A stretch of 64,000 nucleotides of DNA from positions 1,998,539 to 2,062,538 of the forward strand of contig NZ_RYYU01000001.1 of the NCBI RefSeq assembly GCF_003977605.1, written 5' to 3'. The position numbers and the translations under genes were made by a program. This DNA is from Prevotella koreensis. Lineage in GTDB: Bacteria > Bacteroidota > Bacteroidia > Bacteroidales > Bacteroidaceae. Under the pieces are notes generated by a model that saw only the letters and a program-made list of their open reading frames with translations, searched no databases and had not been told where the DNA came from. This document shows, one piece after another, positions 17,455 through 25,260 of the stretch; position 1 is the first letter of the stretch, and every line of letters begins with the position of its first letter.

Positions 17455-18066
17455 TTATACCCACTTGTCGCGTATGGCGATTTGCACAAGTTCCGCCGCA
17501 TTTTTTGTGCCGAGTTTCTGGGTGATGTTCTTGCGGTAGGTCTTTATGGTCTCGACACTGAGAAACATCCTGTCGGCAATCTGCTGATTGGTGCAGCCAT
17601 CCACGATATGGCGCAGTAGTTCCTGCTCTCGGGCTGTAAGCCATACGGAATGGTTGATGCGCTTCTTCATCATGCGGTCGATGTCGCGGCTGAAATAGGT
17701 GTCGCCAGCCATGACGGTCTCAATGCCTTTAACCACCTCTTCCGACAGTGCGTTTTTCAGGATGTATCCGGATGCTCCGGCTGTGAGGGCGCGACTCACC
17801 ATCGTGTACTCATCATAGGAAGTGAGCATCAGGATTTTCATGTCCGGATATGCCTCGCACATCTCCTTACAGAAATCGATGCCACTGCCATCGGGCATGG
17901 AGATATCCAAGAGCAGCACGTCGGGATGCCTGAAACGAAGTGTGATGCGACAGGCGGCGAGCGTGTGCGAGGTGTCCACAACCTTGGCTATGCCTGAATC
18001 CTCTATGGCTGTCTGTAATCCTTCGACCAGCATGCGGTGGTCGTCCGCGATGTGTACTTTTATCAT
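17455..18066 (-). CDS. LuxR/NarL-family response regulator
   Basis: A 203-residue regulator with an N-terminal receiver domain: acidic pair DD at residues 8-9, phospho-acceptor D54 in LLLDISMPDGSG, and a conserved lysine in GYILKNAL. The C-terminal helix-turn-helix reads LTAREQELLRHIVDG ... LSVETIKTYRKNI. It overlaps the kinase gene by four bases and is its cognate partner. A palindrome shared by the two promoters at 20035-20060 and 20335-20362 is a good candidate for its binding site. Confidence 0.92.
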   Translation of the reverse strand: MIKVHIADDHRMLVEGLQTAIEDSGIAKVVDTSHTLAACRITLRFRHPDVLLLDISMPDGSGIDFCKEMCEAYPDMKILMLTSYDEYTMVSRALTAGASGYILKNALSEEVVKGIETVMAGDTYFSRDIDRMMKKRINHSVWLTAREQELLRHIVDGCTNQQIADRMFLSVETIKTYRKNITQKLGTKNAAELVQIAIRDKWV

Positions 18067-19973
18067 GATGCGAGTTCTATTTCAATGGTTACTTCCGTGC
18101 CTGCACCGGGTGAGGAATAGATGCTGATTTTGCCGTTGTATGCGGAGATGCGGTTACGTATGTTGGTGAAGCCTGCCCCATACGTCACCGTATCGGGGCC
18201 GAAACCCTTGCCGTTATCCTGTACTGAAAGCGAAACGAGGCTTTCGTCCACGGTCAGTTGCACGTTGATGCGTGAGGCCTCGGCATGTTTCATCGCATTG
18301 TTGACAAGTTCGTAGGCGCAGCGGTAGATGAGAATTTCGAGGCGACTGTCAAGGTGTGTATCCTCACCAAAGAACCTAAAGTCTGCCATCGGTATGGAGC
18401 GGCAGAAATCCTCCAATGCAGCCTTAATGCCGCAATGCGAGAGCGATGTTGGCATCAAGTTGTGCGCCACGCGGCGAAGTTCTACCACCAGTTCATCAAG
18501 CATGTCGCGAGCTTTGGCAAGTCGTTCGGCATCCGCTTCCGTCAGTGAGGAGAACTCCTTTATGCTATGCAGGTGCAACTTGACAATCGAGAGCATGCTG
18601 CCCAACCCGTCGTGCAGGTCACGTGCCAGACGGGTGCGCTCGGCATTCTCGCCGTCCAAGAGAGCAAGCGTGGCTACAAGTTGTCTTTCCTGTTCCAACT
18701 GTTTCACTTTCCGTTCGGCGAGTTCACGCTTTCCGCTGTTAAGGCGATGGCGATAGAAAAGTAATCCGAAGGCAAGCAGGAGGATAAGTGCGCCCGACAC
18801 ACCTATTAATATATAGAAATGCTTTTCCTTTTCGAGAGCGGCAATCTGTTGTTGTTTCTTTTCGGTCTCATACAGCACCTCCAATTGTGAAAGTGCTTCG
18901 TGATAGTTCCTGTCCGTTCTCTCGTTCATCATGCGGTCGTAGGCTCCGAAGAAACGTGCCGCCTCACCGTGTCTGCCAAGCATTGCCGAGGCGAAAGCGA
19001 TGTTGAATGCAGAAACGGGTGCAGTGTTTATCGATACGGAGTCGATGTTCCATGCTTTCAGGGCGGCGGTTCGGCATTCGCTGTAACGACCTTGTGCACG
19101 GTAGATGTCGGCGTAGATATTCCATGTTAGCGTGTGTATATATGGGTCGCCCAACCACTCGGCAGCATACTTGCATTCGGCTGCACAAGCGAGGGCTTCC
19201 TGATATTTCCCTTTAATCAGATAAACTTTGACAAGTGCTTCGCAAAGGTCAGCATAATTGACCGGCGTACCTCGCACTTTCGGTTTCACTTTCAGCATAC
19301 ATTCCAAAGCCTTGTCCGTATCGCCCAATGCAAGATACACATAGCCCAGTTCACGGTACGACTGCCCTATTCCTGTAGGTTCGCCGTATTTCTCCGCCAG
19401 GACGCGTTCCCTTTCTAAATAGTGCAATGCCCGCTTGGGATTGCCCATACGTCGGTAGCACTCGCCGATGTTGCCGTGGGCAATGATGTAGTCGCGGCAA
19501 CTCTCATCGCCATCGAAATGTTTCAGGATGTTAAGGAAACTCTCCACGGCAAGGATGAACTGCCCCTGCCGAGCATAGAAATTACCTGCCGCCTGCCATG
19601 CTTTCTGCACAAGTTTCTTATTGCCGGAGGCCTCTGCTGCGGCGATTTGAAGGTCGAGATATACTTTGGCAGTGTCGTAGGAGCAACGGTAGGTGTAGGT
19701 CGATCCGATATAGTTGTAGAAACGGAATATCAGTGTCTTGTCATTGCACCGCAGGGCGGCCTCCAGACCCATCGTGCCATATTTGAAGGTGTTGGGCATA
19801 TCATGGGCGCAGTACGATTCAGTGATGTCGGCATATAGTTTAGCCCGTTCAAGGTCGGTCATTCGTTTCGTCTGTATGATGTGCAACAGCGAGTCGGCAT
19901 AGCGGTTCTTCTCTTCCGCAAAAGCGGAAAGAACGATGAACGCAAGCAGGAGGATGACAGCTGTTCTTTTCAT
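18063..19973 (-). CDS. TPR-containing sensor histidine kinase (HisKA_3 type)
   Basis: About 636 residues. A signal peptide or first membrane helix (MKRTAVILLLAFIVLSAF) is followed by roughly 330 residues of tetratricopeptide-like repeats outside the membrane. A second membrane helix is near residue 385 (ILIGVSGALILLLAFGLLF). The HisKA_3 box is LARDLHDGLGSM with the phospho-acceptor histidine. The HATPase domain has VNNAMKHA and DNGKGFGP. The start at 19973 is chosen because the -7 box lies only 36 bases upstream; an ATG at 19997 would be too close to it. It transmits an envelope signal to the LuxR-type partner. Confidence 0.92.
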   Translation of the reverse strand: MKRTAVILLLAFIVLSAFAEEKNRYADSLLHIIQTKRMTDLERAKLYADITESYCAHDMPNTFKYGTMGLEAALRCNDKTLIFRFYNYIGSTYTYRCSYDTAKVYLDLQIAAAEASGNKKLVQKAWQAAGNFYARQGQFILAVESFLNILKHFDGDESCRDYIIAHGNIGECYRRMGNPKRALHYLERERVLAEKYGEPTGIGQSYRELGYVYLALGDTDKALECMLKVKPKVRGTPVNYADLCEALVKVYLIKGKYQEALACAAECKYAAEWLGDPYIHTLTWNIYADIYRAQGRYSECRTAALKAWNIDSVSINTAPVSAFNIAFASAMLGRHGEAARFFGAYDRMMNERTDRNYHEALSQLEVLYETEKKQQQIAALEKEKHFYILIGVSGALILLLAFGLLFYRHRLNSGKRELAERKVKQLEQERQLVATLALLDGENAERTRLARDLHDGLGSMLSIVKLHLHSIKEFSSLTEADAERLAKARDMLDELVVELRRVAHNLMPTSLSHCGIKAALEDFCRSIPMADFRFFGEDTHLDSRLEILIYRCAYELVNNAMKHAEASRINVQLTVDESLVSLSVQDNGKGFGPDTVTYGAGFTNIRNRISAYNGKISIYSSPGAGTEVTIEIELAS

Positions 19974-20008
19974 ATTGCAAAGATTTTTTATATTCAATGA
20001 TTTTGTTG

Positions 20009-20016
20009 CAAAATTA
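20009..20016 (-). promoter_or_regulatory. -7 box of the two-component operon
   Basis: Reads TAATTTTG on the minus strand. A TTG (20035-20037 on the plus strand as CAA) lies 18 bases further upstream as the -33 element. Confidence 0.65.
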
Positions 20017-20034
20017 TGCTCCTCAGCCGAAATG

Positions 20035-20060
20035 CAATACCCTACTTATGGGAGTTTTAC
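20035..20060. promoter_or_regulatory. Putative operator, kinase side
   Basis: CAATACCCTACTT followed by ATGGGAGTTTTAC. On the minus strand it abuts the -33 TTG. It matches the site at 20335-20362 in inverted orientation and has dyad-like CTCC / GTAGGG halves. It probably binds the LuxR-type regulator as an activator site. Confidence 0.6.
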
Positions 20061-20334
20061 GATACGGCTGCCGTATTTTACAGCAGTTCCGCCAACTTTC
20101 ACGCCTGCACATGGCGGATGCCATAATGCAATGGGGTGTCAAGTTGTCGAACGAAACAATGACTTTCTTGAAACTGTCGGCAATGGTCTCGGAATCCCAC
20201 AGATTGTATTTATTGAGTGTCTGCAATCTTTCGTCTATAACCGATAATTTTGTTACAAAGATAGTATTTTTCGTTCGTAACCGAGAAACTTTTTCTCGGA
20301 TTTCCTGCTTTCATGTGTATTTTTGTCTTCTGAC

Positions 20335-20362
20335 GGTAAAAACTCCTACAAGTAGGGTATTG
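20335..20362. promoter_or_regulatory. Putative operator, envelope-operon side
   Basis: GGTAAAAACTCCTAC followed by AAGTAGGGTATTG. The halves CTCCTAC and GTAGGG form a near-palindrome around AA. Its distance to the -7 box is within one base of that of the divergent copy. Confidence 0.6.
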
Positions 20363-20381
20363 TTGTTTTTGGATAAGGTGG

Positions 20382-20389
20382 TAATTTTG
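20382..20389 (+). promoter_or_regulatory. -7 box of the DUF805/GLUG operon
   Basis: TAATTTTG, with TTG at 20360-20362 nineteen bases upstream. Transcription would start about 40 bases before the ATG at 20435. Confidence 0.65.
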
Positions 20390-20434
20390 TAACAGTATAT
20401 TAAACAACGTAACACATATTATAAAGATAAGACA

Positions 20435-20584
20435 ATGAAAAAGATTCTATTTGTCGTCTTAATGAGCATTTTTACTATGGGATTCTTTCGGCAATCAATG
20501 AAATGTGATACTGTCAGTAGCCTTGTGGCTTCTTTTATAAATGAATGTTCAACCCACCTCTGGCAACGGGGGCATAAAATCTAA
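20435..20584 (+). CDS. Small ORF with signal-peptide-like N-terminus
   Basis: A 49-residue frame beginning MKKILFVVLMSIFTMGFF, a clear export signal, then a short cysteine-containing tail (CDTVSS ... NECSTHLW) with no recognised domain. It is the first frame after the putative activated promoter and ends 9 bases before the DUF805 gene. It may be a real secreted peptide, or the stump of a longer exported protein whose body was deleted. Confidence 0.45.
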   Translation: MKKILFVVLMSIFTMGFFRQSMKCDTVSSLVASFINECSTHLWQRGHKI

Positions 20585-20593
20585 GAGAAATAT

Positions 20594-21613
20594 ATGAAAT
20601 GGTTTATCAAAGCATTTCGGCAGTATGCCGATTTCAGCGGCCGGGCAAGCCGGCAAGAGTTTTGGATGTTTGTGTTGTTCAACCTGCTGTTCGCAATGGC
20701 ATGGGCGCTTGTCGCCGGACTGCTGACGGGGCTGCTCGGCGATTCTTTCGATCACGACAGCGACAGGCTGATATTCATGTACAAACTGATCGCGATTTAT
20801 TATGCCGTGACGACGGTTCCGGCCATGGCGGTCGGTGTACGCCGCCTGCACGACACGGGTCGTAGCGGTTGGTGGATGCTCGTCAGTCTTATTCCTTTTG
20901 TAGGCGGCATCTGGCTCATCGTATTGATGTGCTTGGACGGCAGTGCAGGCGACAACCGATACAGTAACCGACCCGATGCCACAATGGGGGATACGCCGAA
21001 AATCGCCTTACGGCAAAAGGCACTTATGTGGCTGACGGCATTTGCCGTTCTCGGAATCCATTTGTGTTTGCTGAACCTTGTCGATGTATTATTCAGTAAC
21101 CGATACAGTTGGTACACAAGTGCGGGACAACTAAACATTCTGCTGTCTATTTTAGGTAGTTTTTCAGTTTCAGTTTCTTTTATCGTTATGGGAATCGCCT
21201 TCCTGCAAAAAAAAGATTGCTCCCGCACGGTGGGCGGATGGATCGTCGCTGCGTATGTTATTCAGATTATCTTAGAAATTTGGAGGATTACGCAAAGTGC
21301 TGATTTCAACATCAATGTGGGTTTTGTCCTATCTATTTTCGGAATTCTTGCTTTTACCCTTTACGGCGGATTGCTGCTGGCAAGGAAAGGACGTTTGCCG
21401 CTGACGAACTATGTGCTGATGGCGGCAAGCGTTTGCAGCGTTATCCTTACACTTTGGAGTATTACTCCAATCGAAGTTCTCTTCTTACGAGAACATCCTG
21501 ATCATTTTGTGGACAAACTCCAAATTATTGTACCACTGTCGCTGTTGGTGTATGCCGTTGCCAATCGTGTCGCAGCGGGAAAGGAGACCAAATACAATAC
21601 AAACAATACATAA
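20594..21613 (+). CDS. DUF805 family membrane protein
   Basis: A 339-residue integral membrane protein. The N-terminal 125 residues are a DUF805 domain: FSGRASRQEFWMF, four membrane helices, VRRLHDTGRSGWW near residue 87, and IPFVGGIWLIVLM. About five further hydrophobic helices follow, making it longer than plain DUF805 proteins. No enzymatic motif is seen. It sits 9 bases after the small signal-peptide ORF and 7 bases before the GLUG-protein gene, so it is probably in one operon under the TPR two-component system. Confidence 0.8.
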   Translation: MKWFIKAFRQYADFSGRASRQEFWMFVLFNLLFAMAWALVAGLLTGLLGDSFDHDSDRLIFMYKLIAIYYAVTTVPAMAVGVRRLHDTGRSGWWMLVSLIPFVGGIWLIVLMCLDGSAGDNRYSNRPDATMGDTPKIALRQKALMWLTAFAVLGIHLCLLNLVDVLFSNRYSWYTSAGQLNILLSILGSFSVSVSFIVMGIAFLQKKDCSRTVGGWIVAAYVIQIILEIWRITQSADFNINVGFVLSIFGILAFTLYGGLLLARKGRLPLTNYVLMAASVCSVILTLWSITPIEVLFLREHPDHFVDKLQIIVPLSLLVYAVANRVAAGKETKYNTNNT

Positions 21614-21620
21614 AATCATC

Positions 21621-21908
21621 ATGAAAAGAATAGTAATACTGACCGCCCTGCTCGTTGCCGTTATCGGTTTGGCGATGGGGCAGACCGAAATCCGCACGGC
21701 GGAGGAGCTGGCTGCTATCGGTACGGACAGGGAAACTCTGAGCGGTTCGTACATATTGATGAACGACCTAACGCTCGACGACTGGGTACCCATCGGACGG
21801 TTGGATCATGACGGCGAGATGGGATTTAGCGGAACTTTTGACGGCAACGGCCATACGATAACCCTCAACAGTTTCGGTCCTGAAACGGATAATAGAAGTG
21901 TCGGACTG
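21621..21908 (+). pseudogene. GLUG-motif surface protein, 5' fragment (split by IS110)
   Basis: The first 96 codons of an exported protein: signal peptide MKRIVILTALLVAVIGLAMG, then TAEELAAIG and FSGTFDGNGHTITLN, the usual opening of GLUG/pectate-lyase-like beta-helix surface proteins. The coding sense ends at SVGL, codon CTG at 21906-21908. After this the frame enters the IS110 element and stops at 21932. It continues in phase at 23361. Confidence 0.85.
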
Positions 21909-22022
21909 CATTCTATGTTTCCCACCAAATAAAATCTTGTTTTTAACGTTACTTTTAACAGTTGCGTTCCAAGAATTCCGATTATTCTCTATCCATTCAT
22001 TTTATTCATTTTTTTATTACAT

Positions 22023-23060
22023 TTATCTGTTGATACATTCGTATTCGGGATTATACTTTTCCTTTGATACGGCTAATGCCGTTATTACGTGTATGAGTTT
22101 GTTTTTTACATTATTCAGTGCTACCCCTTGATGTTTTCCTCTGCTGATGAGATGTTCAAAATATTGCCTGAACTTGGGTTCCCATCTAACAGCAATTCTT
22201 GCAGCCTGTGTGAGTAAGGATTTGAGCATTTTGTTTGCAATCTTACTTACTCTTGCCACCTTATGTACACTTGTTCCGGACTCTTGTGCAAATGCTGCTA
22301 CTCCCCAATATGTGGCTATCTTCTTTGCATTGCCTCCAAAGTCCTTAAAGTTATTTGTGTAAGCGATAAAGGCTGCGGCATTAATCAAAGATATTCCTTT
22401 GACAGAAGTAATACTATCGTGGGTTGTCTTGAGTTCCTCATCCTCTTCGATAAGTTCCTGCATCTTTTCCTCGCATTTTTTAATGATGGCTTTTATCTGT
22501 TTAATTATCTTGGTTGAACTATCAACAATGAATCTTACATCGCCTAATTCTTTCTTGAAGTCATCCGTGATATTTTTACGAACAGCCATTGCTTTCATTT
22601 GAGATACCAAATGCTGGCGGAACAGAAACAACTCTTTGAGTCGGGAAACATTCTTTGATAAAGGAACGTAACATACTGCCATATCTTGATAACGATAAGC
22701 ATAGAGGGCTATCTTTAACGAGTCAGCCTTATCACTCTTACCTCTGCTGATACCCAAAGATCTCTTGATGCGAAGTCCGCTGTCGAGCCATATTGAATAA
22801 CCTTTGGCGTACAAGAAGTTGCTTAAAGGCAAAGAGTATTTACCGGTCTTTTCTCCACACAAGAGTAGTTCATCAGCGTTTATCTTCTTTACAGATGACT
22901 TTATCCATGTGACAAATGCTTTAAAACCCTCTTTCTTGTTGGTAAACTTTTCATGGACAGCAGATTGCACTGCTTCTGAAAGTTCTGAGTTGCGACAGTC
23001 CAATAAGGTCGCATCGAAAGTTTCTTTCGAAAAATCAATTCCAATAATAATTTTTTTCAT
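22023..23060 (-). CDS. IS110-family transposase/recombinase
   Basis: A 345-residue DEDD recombinase. The N-terminal RuvC-like domain has GIDFSKETFD (first aspartate), LLCGEKTGKY (glutamate) and the pair SRGKSDKADS. A coiled-coil linker lies near residues 190-215. The C-terminal Tnp_20 domain has VKGISLINAAAFIAY and QESGTSVHKVARVSK, where the catalytic serine is expected. Members of this family recombine target and donor DNA guided by a bridge RNA from the element's own end. The gene is intact, so the element may still be active. Confidence 0.93.
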   Translation of the reverse strand: MKKIIIGIDFSKETFDATLLDCRNSELSEAVQSAVHEKFTNKKEGFKAFVTWIKSSVKKINADELLLCGEKTGKYSLPLSNFLYAKGYSIWLDSGLRIKRSLGISRGKSDKADSLKIALYAYRYQDMAVCYVPLSKNVSRLKELFLFRQHLVSQMKAMAVRKNITDDFKKELGDVRFIVDSSTKIIKQIKAIIKKCEEKMQELIEEDEELKTTHDSITSVKGISLINAAAFIAYTNNFKDFGGNAKKIATYWGVAAFAQESGTSVHKVARVSKIANKMLKSLLTQAARIAVRWEPKFRQYFEHLISRGKHQGVALNNVKNKLIHVITALAVSKEKYNPEYECINR

Positions 23061-23074
23061 ATCTTTGTAGTTAT

Positions 23075-23246
23075 AAATGGAGAGATTAACCGGAAGCAGC
23101 TTGACTCAACAACTCTAAATAGTCTCGAAGACTAAGCATTCTATCCGGTCTATGCAGCTTTGACAAGGGGACAAATACAGTCATAGGGCTTTTAAGCCCA
23201 TTTGGGGTTCTTGTCTTGTTCCTTGTCAGGTTAATTTTCTCCTTTT
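23075..23246 (-). ncRNA. Predicted bridge RNA of the IS110 element
   Basis: The minus-strand transcript begins just after a -7 box (TACCTTTG, plus strand 23252-23259). It folds into two internal loops. Target loop: GACAAGG/CCTTGTC close it (23162-23227), with guide AACCCCAAA, an apical hairpin GGGCT/AGCCC, and guide GACTG. Donor loop: ACCGGA/TCCGGT close it (23089-23149), with guide ATAGAATGCT, hairpin TAGTCT/AGACTA, and guide TTAGAG. The first pair matches the two flanks of this insertion, and the second matches the two element ends. The exact 5' and 3' ends are estimates. Confidence 0.75.
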
Positions 23247-23251
23247 TACAA

Positions 23252-23259
23252 CAAAGGTA
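23252..23259 (-). promoter_or_regulatory. -7 box of the bridge RNA
   Basis: CAAAGGTA on the plus strand reads TACCTTTG on the minus strand, a match to TAnnTTTG inside the element. Confidence 0.6.
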
Positions 23260-23360
23260 AGAAAATTAATCCCGGAATAAAAGTTTACTTTTATAAATTG
23301 ATAAACTTTTTATTCGATGCAATCTCTTTATTTATTGCAATTCATATTGCAAACTTAGAG

Positions 23361-24260
23361 TTTGGGGTTGTCGATGGAAAAGGCGAGATAAAGAACTTGC
23401 GCATAACCGGCAAGCCGACATATACCGACGGACAGAAATTGCTGTATATAGGCAATATAGCCGGAGTGAACATAGGCAAAATTACATGTTGCGTCTCGAC
23501 TGCCGAACTTACTTGCGAGTATGCTCAAACGGAACCGCGCAAGAAAGTGAAAGCACTTTCGGGATATGAAGGAGGGCAATACGGCGGATGTATTGCGGGT
23601 GTCAATAATGGTGATATACGGCATTGTTACTCCACCGGAAGCATACGTGTGGCGTTAGGCTTTGCAGCAGGTATCGCCTGCGGCAACGGATTGGTCGTGA
23701 CAGGCGGTTTCGGCATCGGGATAGGGTCGGGAGGTGTTGGCTTTGGAGTCACTCCGGGCTCATCGAAAGGCAAGTATGGTTTTATCGAGTATTGTTATTC
23801 CGAAGCGTCGGTGTTTTCCTCGGGAAATGCCGGAGGAATTGTCGTATTTGCCCCGGGAGGTACCGGTATATTGAACAACAGCGTAGCATTGAATCGTCTG
23901 ATTGAGGTCAGAGGTGCAGGAACCCCTTTGCCTAAAGCCTCTCCATTCCCTGTCGGAGGGAAAATGGTCTTGTCACATCCCAATTTCCAATTCTACTATC
24001 TTGAAAACATGTCTCTTCATCGCTACGACGGCAACGATGTGGAGCAACCGCCCGTGAAACTGGCACCGAAACGTGCCGTTCCGCTTTCAACCATACAGGA
24101 GGAATCATGGTGGCGTTTGCCCGACGGAGCCGACAAGAATATGAAGAAAAAGATAATCGCCTTCCCCTTCGGTACAGACAACACGGCACCGTGGCAGTGG
24201 GATGCGCAGCGTAAACGCCCTGTGCTGTATTGGGAAATGACAGAGAAAAAGAATGAATAA
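23361..24260 (+). pseudogene. GLUG-motif surface protein, 3' fragment
   Basis: The continuation of the gene begun at 21621. It resumes as FGVVDGKGEIKNLRI and carries GLUG-like units such as YGGCIAGVNNGDIRHCYSTG and GKYGFIEYCYSEA. It ends in a polar region, WQWDAQRKRPVLYWEM. Joined to the 5' fragment it gives about 395 residues. Some reading frame precedes 23361 (from 23298), but that part belongs to the insertion element. The protein was probably surface-exposed; its function is not known. Confidence 0.8.
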
Positions 24261-24296
24261 TCTACTTCCGGAAGGGGAGCATAAAGAAAAAAGGAT

Positions 24297-24974
24297 ATGA
24301 AAAAGAAAAATAAGATTCTATCGGTGACATTCGCAAGGCGGATTGCGCTGATGATAGTGTGCATGATTGGAGTTGCCGGAACGATGCATGCGCAACAGCA
24401 GGAAAATGTAGAGATAGGAAATCGTACGCAATGGGGCGTAAAAGCTGCCCTGAATATCGCTTCGCTCGATTTCGATGCCTCCAACGGTAAGTCCGAAAGT
24501 ACCAAATCGGTGTTAGGCGGTGCTATAGGTCTTACGTTTACCTACGCCTTTAATCCCAATTGGCGTATCAATTCAGGGATTGAGATGTCGATGAAAGGAT
24601 TTTCCGCAGATGAGACGGGCGGTAGTCGTGAACTGACTGTACACGCTGCCTACATACAGGTTCCCGTGACGTGCGGCTATGTAATCAACTTAGGCAAATG
24701 GAACTTCGAACCTCGTCTCGGTGCTTTCGTTGCCTATGGCGTAGCAGGCAATTACAGCGTGTCGGGATCGGATAGCAAGCAGACTTTCAGTGACGAACTG
24801 CTCAATCCGATAGATGTGGGTGTGGCATTCGGTTTTTATGCCGACAATGGCAAAATGGTCTTTGGCATTGGTGGAGAGTTTGGACTGACGGAAACCAACG
24901 GAAAGAATTTCAGCGTGTCAGGTGGAACCGTCCATACGCGGAATACATTCTTAAGTGTGGGTTACCTGTTCTGA
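24297..24974 (+). CDS. Outer-membrane beta-barrel protein (PorT/OMP_b-brl type)
   Basis: A 225-residue protein with a long signal peptide ending in MHAQ (about residue 31). The remainder is alternating beta-strands typical of an eight-stranded barrel: WGVKAALNIASLDF, NPNWRINSGIEMSMKGF, VTCGYVINLGKWNFEPRLG. The C-terminus FLSVGYLF ends in the terminal aromatic residue of outer-membrane proteins. It lies 36 bases after the GLUG gene and before a terminator, as the last gene of that operon. Confidence 0.8.
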   Translation: MKKKNKILSVTFARRIALMIVCMIGVAGTMHAQQQENVEIGNRTQWGVKAALNIASLDFDASNGKSESTKSVLGGAIGLTFTYAFNPNWRINSGIEMSMKGFSADETGGSRELTVHAAYIQVPVTCGYVINLGKWNFEPRLGAFVAYGVAGNYSVSGSDSKQTFSDELLNPIDVGVAFGFYADNGKMVFGIGGEFGLTETNGKNFSVSGGTVHTRNTFLSVGYLF

Positions 24975-24991
24975 ACTTCAAATTGAATATG

Positions 24992-25040
24992 GAGAGCGCA
25001 TGGAAAACGTGGCAAAACGGATTCCGTGCGCTCTCTTTTT
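24992..25040 (+). terminator. Terminator after the beta-barrel gene
   Basis: GAGAGCGCA (24992-25000) pairs with TGCGCTCTC (25027-25035), then TTTTT. Confidence 0.8.
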
Positions 25041-25213
25041 ATCCCAAATCGGATTTCAATCAACGTTTTCTAATTTCTTGTAATAAGAAATTTGAGTTCG
25101 GTTAGGGTTTATTCTTGATTATTCATCAAGTTAGAATCGGCCTTTTGATTTTATTCTGAATCTTAGAAAGCGGTTTTAATGGAAAATATCTTGCATCTTT
25201 CATAAATTATTTT

Positions 25214-25221
25214 TAATTTTG
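25214..25221 (+). promoter_or_regulatory. -7 box for the acyl-CoA ligase gene
   Basis: TAATTTTG lies 39 bases before the ATG. An AAGGAG at 25248-25253, unusually good for this phylum, precedes the start. Confidence 0.6.
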
Positions 25222-25260
25222 CAGAACGAGAGGAGTTTATAATCAATAAGGAGTAATCTT

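Larger units (their letters stand above)
21909..23360 (-). mobile_element. IS110-family insertion sequence
   Basis: About 1452 bp with a single transposase gene on the minus strand, a long non-coding end upstream of it (23061-23360) and a short one downstream (21909-22022). There are no terminal inverted repeats, as expected for the family. The ends were set by restoring the interrupted frame (SVGL joined to FGVVDG) and by agreement with the guide sequences in the element's non-coding end. The two bases at each junction are ambiguous. Confidence 0.85.

Noticed and set aside
20023..20407. Frames on both strands across the kinase/DUF805 intergenic region
   Set aside because: They overlap two promoters and their operators, and have no family features.
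23298..23360. In-frame extension upstream of the GLUG 3' fragment, as if a separate gene began there
   Set aside because: These bases belong to the end of the IS110 element, and the fragment is a continuation of the gene from 21621.
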